Source of the DNA: Nocardia sp. NBC_00403
GTDB lineage: Bacteria > Actinomycetota > Actinomycetes > Mycobacteriales > Mycobacteriaceae
Assembly: GCF_036046055.1 (NCBI RefSeq)
Contig: NZ_CP107939.1
Span: forward strand, 930,001 to 994,000
Length of the DNA: 64,000 bases
Reading direction: 5' to 3'
The notes under the pieces were generated by a model, which saw only the letters and a program-made list of their open reading frames with translations, searched no databases and was not told where the DNA came from. Within the stretch, counting starts at the first letter, position 1, and each line of letters opens with the position of its first letter. The translations under genes and the position numbers were made by a program. Positions 33,794 through 42,655 of this stretch are shown piece by piece.

Positions 33794-33858
33794 CCCGGCC
33801 TCGTTACCGCACCGGCCCGAATTGCTACCCGGTCGAATCCGGTTGTCCAGCAGGCATA

Positions 33859-34362
33859 TCAGTCGACACGCAGCACGCCGACGGTCTCGCCGCCACCTCG
33901 AACATAGGTCGAGCCCGCCCCGCCGATGATCTTCACAAGCACCTCACGCAACCGAACGACCTCGGCCGCACCGACTATCGCGTCGAGATGGGCATCGAAC
34001 CGGGCAACCACATCGAGACCCGCCTCGAGCACCGACCACCCGAGCGCGGTGAGGCGCACCAGGCGCGCCCGCCCGTCGGTCGGATCGGGCAGCACCTCGA
34101 CATAGCCGCGAGTTTCCAAGTGCCGGACGAGTTCTCCCATTGCCTGCTTCGTCATTCCCGCCCTGGCGGCGAGGTCGATCAGCCGCGTGCCTTCGGGATC
34201 GATCACCTGGAAGACCGGCGCGTGTGCGGCGCGCAGGTCGGTGAATCCGGCCGCCGCCAGACCGGCATCCAGCTCCGCGGCGAGCGTCCGCGCCGCCGCG
34301 CTCAGCAGGTTCCCGAGCGGCACCGGCCGGGCGGCCAGCGGATTAGTAAGGCCCTTGACCAT
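33859..34362 (-). CDS. MarR family transcriptional regulator
   Basis: 167 residues with the MarR winged helix: LRAAHAPVFQVIDPEGTRLI, DLAARAGMTKQAMGELVRHL, ETRGYVEVLPDPTDGRARLV. ATG 34362 has GGAGG and GAGGA upstream. It is divergent from the DoxX-like gene at 34419 over 56 bp, with an imperfect palindrome in between, and most likely represses itself and that gene. Confidence 0.88.
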   Translation of the reverse strand: MVKGLTNPLAARPVPLGNLLSAAARTLAAELDAGLAAAGFTDLRAAHAPVFQVIDPEGTRLIDLAARAGMTKQAMGELVRHLETRGYVEVLPDPTDGRARLVRLTALGWSVLEAGLDVVARFDAHLDAIVGAAEVVRLREVLVKIIGGAGSTYVRGGGETVGVLRVD

Positions 34363-34383
34363 TCCTCGCCTCCTTCGTATCTT

Positions 34384-34401
34384 TAGTCAGGCACCTTACT
34401 A
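34384..34401. promoter_or_regulatory. Probable MarR operator
   Basis: TAGTCAGGCACCTTACTA is an 18-bp imperfect palindrome (14 of 18 positions symmetric) in the centre of the gap between the MarR gene and the DoxX-like gene. Size and position are typical for a MarR site. Confidence 0.6.
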
Positions 34402-34418
34402 CTTTGAATGAGGCGGAT

Positions 34419-35030
34419 ATGACCAGGCACGTTGCGCTAGGACTTGCGGCAATCGCCCTGCTGACCGAACTCGGGTGGCTGGCCTGCACCGACGGAACGG
34501 TCGGACCGATCACCGCGGCGATCCTGGCGAGCATCGCGGTGTTGACGATCACCGCCGCACGCATCGTCGCCATCAATACCGTGACGCGAATCCTGGTGGG
34601 CGCCTTGTTCGCCGGCTCGGTCGCCGATCGGTTCGGACTGTTCGGCACACCGGACGCGCCGGGAGTCTCCTGGGGCAGCTACTCGCGATTCATCGACTAC
34701 ACCCGCACACTGATGCCCTCGACATTGGACTGGGCCGCGCCGACGGTGGGGACCATCGCGACCGTCCTCGAGGCAGCCATCGCAGTCGGACTGCTGCTCG
34801 GCATCGCGACGAGCAGCACCGCACGGGCAGCGACCGCCCTCCTGATCGCGTTCGCCACAGCGATGTGGACATCTGTCGGGTTCGGCGAAATGTCTTCCTA
34901 CGGCGTCCTTGTCGTCGCCGGTGGCACGGCCGTCCTCGGGACCTGTGACACGGCTGTGCACCTCGATCGACTGTTCCAGCGATCGGCGACCCCCGATGGG
35001 GTGGGGTCGGTCGCGGAAAACCCGCGCTGA
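34419..35030 (+). CDS. DoxX-like integral membrane protein
   Basis: 203 residues with about six hydrophobic helices. The second half (FGLFGTPDAPGVSWGSYSRF, LDWAAPTVGTIATVLEAAIA, VGLLLGIATSSTARAATALL) resembles DoxX-type proteins, which are membrane partners of oxidoreductases or lipid-related enzymes; the assignment is tentative. ATG 34419 is preceded by GAGGCGG. Controlled, by context, through the divergent MarR regulator. Confidence 0.6.
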   Translation: MTRHVALGLAAIALLTELGWLACTDGTVGPITAAILASIAVLTITAARIVAINTVTRILVGALFAGSVADRFGLFGTPDAPGVSWGSYSRFIDYTRTLMPSTLDWAAPTVGTIATVLEAAIAVGLLLGIATSSTARAATALLIAFATAMWTSVGFGEMSSYGVLVVAGGTAVLGTCDTAVHLDRLFQRSATPDGVGSVAENPR

Positions 35031-35119
35031 ACGGGGTGTCGGATGATGGGATCTTCCGGATAGGCTCCCCGCTGGAACGAAAGTGAGCGGGAGATGTCCG
35101 AGAAAGAAACGGTCGCACG

Positions 35120-36025
35120 ATGACCAGGCGTGGGTGGGTGCTTTTCCTGGCCATGGGCGTCATCTGGGGCGTGCCCTACGCAATGATCCGCGTCGCGGTG
35201 CAGGACCTCGATCCGACCGTGGTCGCCTTCGGCCGGACGCTGATCGGGGCGACGATTCTGTTGCCGATCGCGTTGTACAGCAAGACTCTTGCACCGGTGT
35301 TCCGGCGATGGCGACCGCTGCTGTTGTACACGCTCGTCGAGATCACCGGGCCGTGGTTCTTGATCGGATACGCGGAGACCACGTTGAACAGCTCGACCGT
35401 CGGTCTGCTGATCGCCGCCGTGCCGCTGATCGCGGTGGTGATCGTGACGAAGCTGGGCCACGACCGCTTCGACGCCCGGCGCACCATCGGACTCGTCATC
35501 GGTTTCGCGGGTGTCGCCGCCCTTGTCGGTCTGGACGTCGACCTCTCACAGCCGGCCGCCATCGGCGCGATCGCGCTGACCACGCTCGGCTATGCGATCG
35601 GTCCGATCATCATCAACCGTGCGCTCGCGGATCTGCCGCCGCTCGGCGTGGTCACCGCATCACTGATCCTGGCCGCGGTGATCTACGCGCCGTTCGCCGG
35701 TCTGCGCTGGCCCGCCCACATCACCGCCGACGCCGCATGGTCGGTACTCGGGCTTGCCGTGATCTGCACGGCCGCCGCGTTCCTGGTGTTCTTCGCGCTG
35801 ATCAGCGAGGTCGGCCCGGCCCGAGCGACCGTGATCACCTACATCAACCCCGCGGTGGCCATCCTGCTCGGCGTGACCCTGCTCGACGAACCACTGACCA
35901 TCGGAATGGCAATCGGCTTCCCCCTCGTCATTCTCGGATCCGTGCTCGGCACCGCACGCACGCGCACCACACCGGACCAGGATCTGGTGCACGCGGCTTC
36001 CGCCGCGCCTTTACCTGACAAGTAA
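35120..36025 (+). CDS. EamA/DMT family transporter
   Basis: 301 residues, ten hydrophobic helices in two EamA repeats: GVIWGVPYAMIRVAVQDLDP and AFGRTLIGATILLP in the first, YINPAVAILLGVTLLDEPLT in the second, where the proline and the D/E-E-P motif are diagnostic. A cytoplasmic-membrane exporter of unknown substrate. Start ATG 35120 follows a weak site; an upstream frame overlaps in another phase. It shows the same general fold as the exporter at 2.5 kb but is not closely similar. Confidence 0.85.
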   Translation: MTRRGWVLFLAMGVIWGVPYAMIRVAVQDLDPTVVAFGRTLIGATILLPIALYSKTLAPVFRRWRPLLLYTLVEITGPWFLIGYAETTLNSSTVGLLIAAVPLIAVVIVTKLGHDRFDARRTIGLVIGFAGVAALVGLDVDLSQPAAIGAIALTTLGYAIGPIIINRALADLPPLGVVTASLILAAVIYAPFAGLRWPAHITADAAWSVLGLAVICTAAAFLVFFALISEVGPARATVITYINPAVAILLGVTLLDEPLTIGMAIGFPLVILGSVLGTARTRTTPDQDLVHAASAAPLPDK

Positions 36026-36105
36026 TCGCCAAGGGCCGCAGGCCCCGACAAGGATGGCGGTCGGCACCCGTCGCCGAACGCGGTGCGGATCGGAGGACAC
36101 CTGTC

Positions 36106-36525
36106 ATGACCACTCGCGCCGTAGTAGAGGATTTGCTGGGACGCATCGGGTCCGGCGATCCCGAACGAATTGCCGAGCTGTATGCCGACGGTGCGGACTG
36201 GAAGCTGGATTGGCCGCAGGACGAGCACGGGCGCACCGCGACCCCGTGGATTCGGCACAAATCGACCCGCTCCGAGGCCGCCGCGCATTTCCGTGAGATC
36301 GCCGAGCATCACGTGCCGGAGCAAGCCGACACCCGGATCGAGCAGATCCTGATCGACGGTGCGCACGCAGTGGTGCTCGGCGAGATCCGGCAGACCGCCC
36401 GCGCGACCGGTCGTGCGTACCGCTCGCGGTTCGCGCTGCACCTCACCGTCGAGCACGGCCTCATCACCCGCCACCATGTCTACGAAGACAGCCTCGCGGT
36501 TGCGAAGGCTTTCGACCCCGCATAG
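36106..36525 (+). CDS. SnoaL-like (NTF2 superfamily) protein
   Basis: 139 residues: VVEDLLGRIGSGDPERIAEL, YADGADWKLDWP, then beta strands RIEQILIDGAHAVVLGEI and RSRFALHLTVEHGLITRHHV. This is the cone-shaped SnoaL/NTF2 fold with a His and Asp near the pocket. Members are cyclases, isomerases or ligand-binding proteins. ATG 36106 has GGAGGA upstream. The methyltransferase gene starts 14 nt after its stop, so the two may be co-transcribed. Confidence 0.75.
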   Translation: MTTRAVVEDLLGRIGSGDPERIAELYADGADWKLDWPQDEHGRTATPWIRHKSTRSEAAAHFREIAEHHVPEQADTRIEQILIDGAHAVVLGEIRQTARATGRAYRSRFALHLTVEHGLITRHHVYEDSLAVAKAFDPA

Positions 36526-36539
36526 GTACTCTGCACAGG

Positions 36540-37184
36540 GTGTTGGATTCGAGAGCCGATACGGCCGCCACCCGAGCCGCCTACGACGACATCGCGGAGC
36601 TCTACGCGGACTTCGTCAAGGATCACCTCGCAGCGAGCACGTTCGATCGCGCCATGCTCGCGGCGTTCGCGGAACGGGTGCAGGCCATGGGTTCCGGCGT
36701 GGTTGCCGATATCGGATGTGGACCCGGACGGGTGACAGCGCATCTGACCGATCTCGGGTTGGACACATTCGGGATCGATCTGTCGCCGGAGATGATCCGG
36801 CTGGCGCGGCAGAATTATCCGCAGCTGCGGTTCGACGAGGGATCAATGGAGCGGCTCGCGCTGGGCGCGGGCACCCTCGCGGGCATCGTGGCCTGGTATT
36901 CGATCATCCATCTGCCGCCGGAGCGGGTCCCCGAGGTGTTGACCGAGTTTCATCGGGTACTCGCGGTAGAAGGGCACGCGCTGCTGGCATTTCAGGCGTC
37001 GGACGCGGCCGATGTGGTGGAACCGTTCGACCACAAGGTGATTCGCGCCTACCGCTGGTCACCGCGACGACTTGCCGGACTACTACAGGCGGCCGGGTTC
37101 GTGACTGTCGCGCAGCTGGTTCGGGAACCGGAGCCCGGTGAGCGTTTTCAGCAGGCTTACCTGCTGGTAGTCAAGGATCGATGA
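36540..37184 (+). CDS. Class I SAM-dependent methyltransferase
   Basis: 214 residues. Motif I VVADIGCGPGRVTAHL, an acidic post-I residue at FGIDLSPEMI, and motif II-like GIVAWYSIIHLPPERVPEVL show a class I methyltransferase. Substrate unknown. The GTG start 36540 is 14 nt after the SnoaL-like gene, with only a weak ribosome binding site (CACAGG), consistent with translation from a shared mRNA. Confidence 0.82.
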   Translation: MLDSRADTAATRAAYDDIAELYADFVKDHLAASTFDRAMLAAFAERVQAMGSGVVADIGCGPGRVTAHLTDLGLDTFGIDLSPEMIRLARQNYPQLRFDEGSMERLALGAGTLAGIVAWYSIIHLPPERVPEVLTEFHRVLAVEGHALLAFQASDAADVVEPFDHKVIRAYRWSPRRLAGLLQAAGFVTVAQLVREPEPGERFQQAYLLVVKDR

Positions 37185-37319
37185 TTCGGCGAACGCGAAC
37201 CACTCGGGCCGGGTAAGTTCGAGGCGTCGCGCAGGGGATTTCATGGCCGCGCGGACCCGTACGACAACGTGGTCGAGCACCGAAAACACCGCACTGCTGT
37301 CGTCAGGGGGCGACCCACC

Positions 37320-38681
37320 ATGGAACTCATTTCACCGATCGATGCCGTCTTCCTGCTCGCCGAATCGCGTGAGCACCCGATGCATGTCGGCTCCTTGCAA
37401 TTGTTCGAGGCACCCGAGGACGCCGGTCCGGATTTCGCACAGCTGACCTACGAGAAGCTCTCGGCGGACAGGGAATTCCACCCGACCTTCCGCAAACGCC
37501 CCGCGACGTGGCTCGGCGCGCCACAAGTGGGCTGGACCCAGGAAGGCGACGTCGAGCTCGAATACCACCTCCGACGAGCCGCCCTACCTGCCCCGGGGCG
37601 ATTCGACCAGCTGCTCGACCTGGCCTCCCGCCTGCACAGCACACTGCTCGACCGCCATCGTCCGCTGTGGGAGATCCATCTCGTGGAGGGCCTCGGTGAC
37701 GGCCGCTTCGCGATCTATTCCAAGATGCACCACGCGCTGATCGACGGCGTCGCGGCACAGCGTGTGCTGGCGCGGACGCTGACCAACGACCCGAACTCCG
37801 CCGAGACCCGGGTGCCCTGGCACCTGCCGCGCTCGACGCGCCCACCCAAGGCCGCCGCTGCCGGGTCCGGGCTGGGCAATGCGGCACGAAATCTGTTGTC
37901 GGCGGCAGGTTCCGTGCCTGCCGCCGTGCGGGTTGCCCGTGCCGCACTTGTTGAGCAGCAGTTGACGCTACCGTTCGATGCGCCGCGCTCGATGTTCAAT
38001 GTGCCCATCGGTGGCGCCCGCCGGTGTGCGGTCCGATCGTGGCCGCTGGAGCGGGTCAAGCAGGTCAAGAAGGCGACCGGCTCGACCATCAACGATGTCG
38101 TGCTCACCATGTCCGCCGGCGCTCTTCGCTCCTATCTGATCGAGCGAAATGCCTTGCCGGACAAGCCGTTGATCGCGATGGTCCCGATGTCGCTGCGGGC
38201 CACCGACGAGGACGAGGACACCAACGGCAACAAGATCGGCGCGATCCTGTGCAACCTGGCCACCGATGTCGAGGACCCGATCGAACGACTCCGGGTGGTG
38301 AGCGAGTCGATGCGCCGCAGCAAAGAGGTCTACAACTCGCTGTCGAGCGCCCAGGCCATGGCGCTGTCCGCGGTGATGCTCAGTCCGCTCGCGCTGACCC
38401 TGCTGCCCGGCGTCGTCTCCTGGACCAATCCCCCGTTCAATATCGTCATCTCCAATGTCCCCGGCGCGCGCGAACCGCAGTACTGGAACGGCGCCCGCCT
38501 CGATGCCACCTATCCGATGTCGATTCCGATGGACGGCCAGGCGGTGAACATCACCCTCACCACCAATGCCGACAATCTCGACTTCGGCCTGGTCGGCTGC
38601 CGCCGCAGTGTGCCGCAGTTACACCGCCTGCTCGACCACCTGGAGGACGCGCTGACCGGCCTGGAGCAAGCCGCTCGATAG
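37320..38681 (+). CDS. Wax ester synthase/acyl-CoA:diacylglycerol acyltransferase (WS/DGAT)
   Basis: 453 residues. The active-site motif HHxxxDG is intact (KMHHALIDGVAA), the N-terminus MELISPIDAVFLLAESREHP MHVGS is typical, and the later PPFNIVISNVPG and GQAVNITLTTNADNLDFGLV motifs of the family are present. It joins acyl-CoA to diacylglycerol or a fatty alcohol to make storage triacylglycerol or wax at the membrane. ATG 37320 has GGGGG upstream. Multiple WS/DGAT copies are usual in mycolata, so this may be one paralogue. Confidence 0.92.
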   Translation: MELISPIDAVFLLAESREHPMHVGSLQLFEAPEDAGPDFAQLTYEKLSADREFHPTFRKRPATWLGAPQVGWTQEGDVELEYHLRRAALPAPGRFDQLLDLASRLHSTLLDRHRPLWEIHLVEGLGDGRFAIYSKMHHALIDGVAAQRVLARTLTNDPNSAETRVPWHLPRSTRPPKAAAAGSGLGNAARNLLSAAGSVPAAVRVARAALVEQQLTLPFDAPRSMFNVPIGGARRCAVRSWPLERVKQVKKATGSTINDVVLTMSAGALRSYLIERNALPDKPLIAMVPMSLRATDEDEDTNGNKIGAILCNLATDVEDPIERLRVVSESMRRSKEVYNSLSSAQAMALSAVMLSPLALTLLPGVVSWTNPPFNIVISNVPGAREPQYWNGARLDATYPMSIPMDGQAVNITLTTNADNLDFGLVGCRRSVPQLHRLLDHLEDALTGLEQAAR

Positions 38682-38700
38682 CAGGTCTATCCGAGCAAAA

Positions 38701-38860
38701 CTAGAACGTGTTACTGTCGAATTATGGTGCACTCGCCAGTCGACGGGGCCGCTGCCGCGCCATGGCGATACTCGCGGTATGCGGCCCATTCGGCCGGTTC
38801 AGGGAATCACCCGCCCTGCCGGACTGGAACACGGCAGAGCAACTATGTAACCCGTTCTAG
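38701..38860 (+). promoter_or_regulatory. Two KstR-like boxes upstream of the NMO gene
   Basis: TGTAACCCGTTCTA (38846-38859) matches TNNAACNNGTTNNA, the consensus I recall for KstR, at every fixed base. A near match TAGAACGTGTTACT lies at 38702-38715; written as CTAGAACGTGTTAC and, in reverse, CTAGAACGGGTTAC, the two differ at one base. The downstream copy ends 25 bp before the NMO start codon. KstR is the TetR repressor of steroid catabolism in mycolata. Confidence 0.55.
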
Positions 38861-38884
38861 AGCCACTAGGGAGACCAGCACGCC

Positions 38885-40009
38885 ATGCGTACCGAAATCT
38901 GCGATCGGCTGGGGATCGAGTTCCCCATCTTCGCCTTCACCCATTGCCGCGACGTGGCGGCCGCGGTCAGCAATGCAGGCGGGCTCGGCGTGCTCGGCGC
39001 GGTGGGCTTCACCGCCGAGGAGCTGGAAGTAGAACTGGCGTGGCTCGATGAGCACGTGAACGGCGTCTACGGCGTCGACCTGGTCATCCCCTCCAAGTAC
39101 GAGGGTAAGGGCATCGACGGGCTGAGCCCCGAGGAGCTGGAAGCCAAACTAGCGGAACTGGTTCCGCAGGGACACCGCGATTTCGCCGAGCAGATCCTTG
39201 CCGACCACAATGTTCCGCACCTGCCCGACAGCGAACACCACAACCAGCTGCTCGGTTGGACCGCGACCACGGTGGCACCGCAGATCGAAGTGATCCTGCG
39301 CCATCCCAAGGCCAAGCTGGTAGCCAACGCACTCGGCACGCCGCCGCCGGACGTCGTGCGTCAGATCCAGGACTCGGGCCGCCTGATCGGCGCGCTGTGC
39401 GGCTCGGTGAAGCACGCGCTCAACCACAAGAAGGCCGGCCTGGATTTCGTGGTCTGCCAGGGCACCGAGGGCGGCGGACACTGCGGCGAGATCGCGTCGA
39501 TGGTGTTGTGGCCGCAGGTCGTGGACGCCATCGGCGATATGCCGATGCTGGCCGCGGGTGGCATCGGCAACGGCCGCCAGGTCGCCGCGGCCATGGCGAT
39601 GGGCGCGGCGGGCGCGTGGACCGGCTCGCTGTGGCTGACCGTCGAGGAGGCCAATGTGCCGCCCGCGCAGATGCAGACCTACATCGACGCCACCAGCCAT
39701 GACACCGTGCGCTCGCGGTCGTGGACCGGTAAGCCCTGCCGCATGCTGAAGAACGACTGGACCGAAGCATGGGAGCAGGCCGACAATCCCGACCCGCTGC
39801 CTATGCCGCTGCAGATGATGGTGGCGCTGGACGGCGTCAAGCGCGGGCACCGCTACCCCGAGGCCGCCAAGGACGTGAACTTCAACCCCGTCGGCCAGGT
39901 GGTCGGCCAGCTGAACAAGGTGGAGCGCTCCGCGGACGTGGTCGGCCGCCTGATCCAGGAGTACGTGGAGGCGTGCGACCGCCTCAACAAACTCAACGAC
40001 GCACTCTGA
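38885..40009 (+). CDS. Nitronate monooxygenase-family FMN protein
   Basis: 374 residues with the NMO/2-nitropropane dioxygenase TIM barrel: the start RTEICDRLGIEFPIFAFTHC, AVSNAGGLGVLGAVGF, the FMN-phosphate motifs VVCQGTEGGGHCGE and PMLAAGGIGNGRQVAAAMAM. FMN-dependent oxidation of nitronates is the type reaction, but relatives act as reductases in lipid and steroid breakdown. Two KstR-like boxes upstream point towards steroid or lipid metabolism. ATG 38885 is clear, with GGGAGA upstream. A second, different family member is at 59.8 kb. Confidence 0.85.
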   Translation: MRTEICDRLGIEFPIFAFTHCRDVAAAVSNAGGLGVLGAVGFTAEELEVELAWLDEHVNGVYGVDLVIPSKYEGKGIDGLSPEELEAKLAELVPQGHRDFAEQILADHNVPHLPDSEHHNQLLGWTATTVAPQIEVILRHPKAKLVANALGTPPPDVVRQIQDSGRLIGALCGSVKHALNHKKAGLDFVVCQGTEGGGHCGEIASMVLWPQVVDAIGDMPMLAAGGIGNGRQVAAAMAMGAAGAWTGSLWLTVEEANVPPAQMQTYIDATSHDTVRSRSWTGKPCRMLKNDWTEAWEQADNPDPLPMPLQMMVALDGVKRGHRYPEAAKDVNFNPVGQVVGQLNKVERSADVVGRLIQEYVEACDRLNKLNDAL

Positions 40010-40026
40010 CATTCACCGCAGGGCCA

Positions 40027-40995
40027 TCACTCCGGCCATTCCGGCCATGAGTGCTTCGCCTCGAGCACCGGGTCGGTGATGCCGCCCCAGCAGGCCAGCT
40101 GGGCGGCATCCCATCCGGCGAGCTCGGATCCGGCCGCGTAGACGGACTGGAAGAACTCGAGCGCGGCGCCGACCGGATCCGGGGACAGACGGGCTTTGTC
40201 GTAGGGGTAGTACGCGGCGTGCCCCGCACCGGACGGCACCCACAGCGCACCCGCGGGCAGCAGGCGATCGGTGAGCCCGGCGGGCTCGGGTGCGATGTAG
40301 GAATAGAACGTCGGCTCGGGCACCTTGGCGTCGCCGAACCAGAATCCAGCGCTGATGACCTCGCGCGAGTACGCTTCGCGCGTCACCGAGTCGACCGTCG
40401 CAGGCATATCGATCTGCCGCTCGGAGAATCGCTGCACCGCGAGATCGAATGTGTGCCAGAACAATTGCACCGGGCTGATCTTGCCGGAATAGGTGGCGCT
40501 GAACTCCTCGAGTATCCGCCCGACCTGGCTGTGCACCCGAAACGCCCGCTGCGCCAACTCCGGGTCGTAAGCGGCGTGGTCGGTGTCGTCCTCGAACGGG
40601 CGCGCCGCGTCCGGCAGATCGAAGGGATGTGGGTGCGGCAGTACGACATCGATACCGAGATCACGCAGACCAGTCATGACGTCGCCGTAGAAGGTGGCGA
40701 CAGACTGCATCGGCAGATCGATCTCGACCTCGATGCCACGATCGGTCGCTATCCGCAGCACATGATCGAAAAAGTCGAAGGTGCAGGCGAATACCGGTCC
40801 GTTGCGAGCAGAACCGAGCGGGACCGTGGTCCAGCCGCGCGCAGTGAGCCGATAGGTCATATGCCACCAGTGGTTGCGCCGGATGCCCTTGGCAAGGGCA
40901 ACCTTGCCGACGATCTGGGCGAACCGGTGCAGTGTCTCCTTGGTGGGGCGCCAGGATTCCAACGGCAGGGCGGGCAGCGGCTCGACAGCGTCCAT
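40027..40995 (-). CDS. DUF5996 family protein
   Basis: 322 residues, soluble, without signal peptide. Recognisable segments are LPLESWRPTKETLHRFAQIV GKVALA, NHWWHMTYRLTARGWTT, FDFFDHVL, LPMQSVATFYGDVM and the C-terminal GFWFGDAKVPEPTFYSYIAP. This fits the DUF5996 family of unknown function. ATG 40995 has no ribosome binding site, so the transcript may be leaderless. It converges with the NMO gene (18 nt apart). Confidence 0.75.
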   Translation of the reverse strand: MDAVEPLPALPLESWRPTKETLHRFAQIVGKVALAKGIRRNHWWHMTYRLTARGWTTVPLGSARNGPVFACTFDFFDHVLRIATDRGIEVEIDLPMQSVATFYGDVMTGLRDLGIDVVLPHPHPFDLPDAARPFEDDTDHAAYDPELAQRAFRVHSQVGRILEEFSATYSGKISPVQLFWHTFDLAVQRFSERQIDMPATVDSVTREAYSREVISAGFWFGDAKVPEPTFYSYIAPEPAGLTDRLLPAGALWVPSGAGHAAYYPYDKARLSPDPVGAALEFFQSVYAAGSELAGWDAAQLACWGGITDPVLEAKHSWPEWPE

Positions 40996-41414
40996 ATCGA
41001 AACGGTACGACCGATCGAGTGACTACGCCAGAAGATTGCCATTTCTCCCGTCTGTCTCAGATAATCGCCACTGATCTGCCAAAATGCGGTACCCGAAGCG
41101 TTGCCGAACAATCGCTGTGAATTGTTTCGCGGTATAAGACCCTCCGGAGCGACCTGGTTGCGCACCCTGCTGCCTGCCAACGATCGCGTCAGTGAGCTCA
41201 CCCGTCGGCGTGGGCCCCGGTCGGCTACCGCGCAGTCGGCTGCCACACGCCGGACCGACCCGGACGGTGCCGCCGGTCCGCCACCGACACCAGGCCGGGC
41301 CCGTGGCGCAACGGCCTGACTGCTGCGCCTGCCGCACCGATCCCCATACTGGAAGCCGCGCTCCTGCATGCCGGGTAGCGAGTGCTCGATTGTGAAGATC
41401 GTTGAGAGGTCGAT

Positions 41415-41588
41415 ATGTCTTTGTGCACCAATCCCGATTGCGCAGGCGCAAGCCATGATTCGCAAGTCTGTCCGCATCGGGACAGCACAGATGCGCCGCG
41501 CGGCAGGAATCTGGCGATACTCGGCGTTCTCGCCCTGATGATCATCACCGCGCTCGTGCTGGCCGCAGGCGCGGTGGCCGAACGGTAA
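41415..41588 (+). CDS. Small single-span membrane protein with a Cys/His cluster
   Basis: 57 residues. The N-terminus carries SLCTNPDCAGASHDSQVCPH, with Cys at 4, 9 and 19 and His at 14 and 21, spaced like a zinc-binding knuckle. Residues 33-55 (NLAILGVLALMIITALVLAA) form one membrane helix; only a few residues follow. ATG 41415 has GAGAGG 5-6 nt upstream. The 390 bp before it hold no gene I can support. The family was not recognised. Confidence 0.6.
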   Translation: MSLCTNPDCAGASHDSQVCPHRDSTDAPRGRNLAILGVLALMIITALVLAAGAVAER

Positions 41589-41624
41589 ACGCCGGCGGCG
41601 CTGCGATCGTGCACTAGTGCAGTG

Positions 41625-42596
41625 TTATTCGACCGTCCCCTGCGCGGCCGAATCCCAGTCGTAGTGCACGCCGGTCAGCTTTTCACTCAGTCGCCACATC
41701 CTCCTGGACGCCGAGCGGCTGTAGGCCATCGGGTGTCGCAACGCACGCCGCGGATACCCCGCGAATTCGAATCCCGGTCCCAGATAGGCGTTTCCGGGCA
41801 GATCCGGGACAGTGGCCGCGTACAGCTGCGGCAGCGCACCCATCCGGTCGGACTGGGCGAGTGCGAACAGAATGGCCTGTGGGATGGCAGCAAACATGCC
41901 CGCAGCGCCCTTTTCGCCGTTCAGGTCGTAGAGATGAGTTGCCGACAGGCCCGGGTGCGCGGCCACCGCGCGCAACCCGGTGCCCGCGGCGCGGGCCCGG
42001 CGATCGAGTTCGGCGGTGAACAGCAGGTTGGCCAGTTTCGACTGGCTATAGGCGGGCCAGCGCAGGTAGAACCACCGCCAGTTCGGGTCCAGCCAGTTGA
42101 TCAGACCGCCCCAGGCGGCCACCGACGATACGGTCACCACCCGCGGTCGCTGCGCCCGCAGTAGCGCGGGCAGTACGGCGCCGGTGAACGCGAAGTGGCC
42201 GAGATGATTGGTGCCGAACTGGGCATCGAAGCCGTCGGCCGTCTGCCCGCGTGGTGTCGCCATCACCCCCGCGTTGTTCACCAGCAGATCCAGCCGTTCG
42301 ACCGTATCGTCGAGCTGTCCGCCCGCCCGCCGCACCGAGGCGAGATCGGCCAGATCCAGCGGCAGCACTTCGGGTTTCGGCCCGGTGGCCACCGCGGTCA
42401 CTTCGTCCAACGCCACGGCGGCCTTCCGCTGGTTGCGACAGGCCAGCAGGACTCGGGCGCCCTTGCTCGCCAATGCTTCCGCGGTGCGCAGGCCGAGACC
42501 GCTGTTGGCGCCGGTGATCACGACGGTCTTTCCCGACTGGTCAGGGATATCGGCGACGGTCCAGCGGCGCGGGAGAATGGTGTTGTACACCGACAT
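41625..42596 (-). CDS. Short-chain dehydrogenase/reductase (retinol-dehydrogenase-like)
   Basis: 323 residues of classical-extended SDR type: TGANSGLG cofactor motif, NNAGVM, the VSSVAAW strand with catalytic Ser, and YSQSK (Tyr and Lys). The ACRNQRKA segment with an Arg after strand beta2 suggests NADP(H). The closing part GVHYDWDSAAQG is typical for oxidoreductases acting on lipid-like alcohols or ketones. ATG 42596 is the only good start, with a weak ribosome binding site. Confidence 0.85.
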   Translation of the reverse strand: MSVYNTILPRRWTVADIPDQSGKTVVITGANSGLGLRTAEALASKGARVLLACRNQRKAAVALDEVTAVATGPKPEVLPLDLADLASVRRAGGQLDDTVERLDLLVNNAGVMATPRGQTADGFDAQFGTNHLGHFAFTGAVLPALLRAQRPRVVTVSSVAAWGGLINWLDPNWRWFYLRWPAYSQSKLANLLFTAELDRRARAAGTGLRAVAAHPGLSATHLYDLNGEKGAAGMFAAIPQAILFALAQSDRMGALPQLYAATVPDLPGNAYLGPGFEFAGYPRRALRHPMAYSRSASRRMWRLSEKLTGVHYDWDSAAQGTVE

Positions 42597-42655
42597 TTCA
42601 GGTGATCAATTCTGGCTCAGACAGTTGACCGGACAGCATTCGTCGAGCAGGGGCG

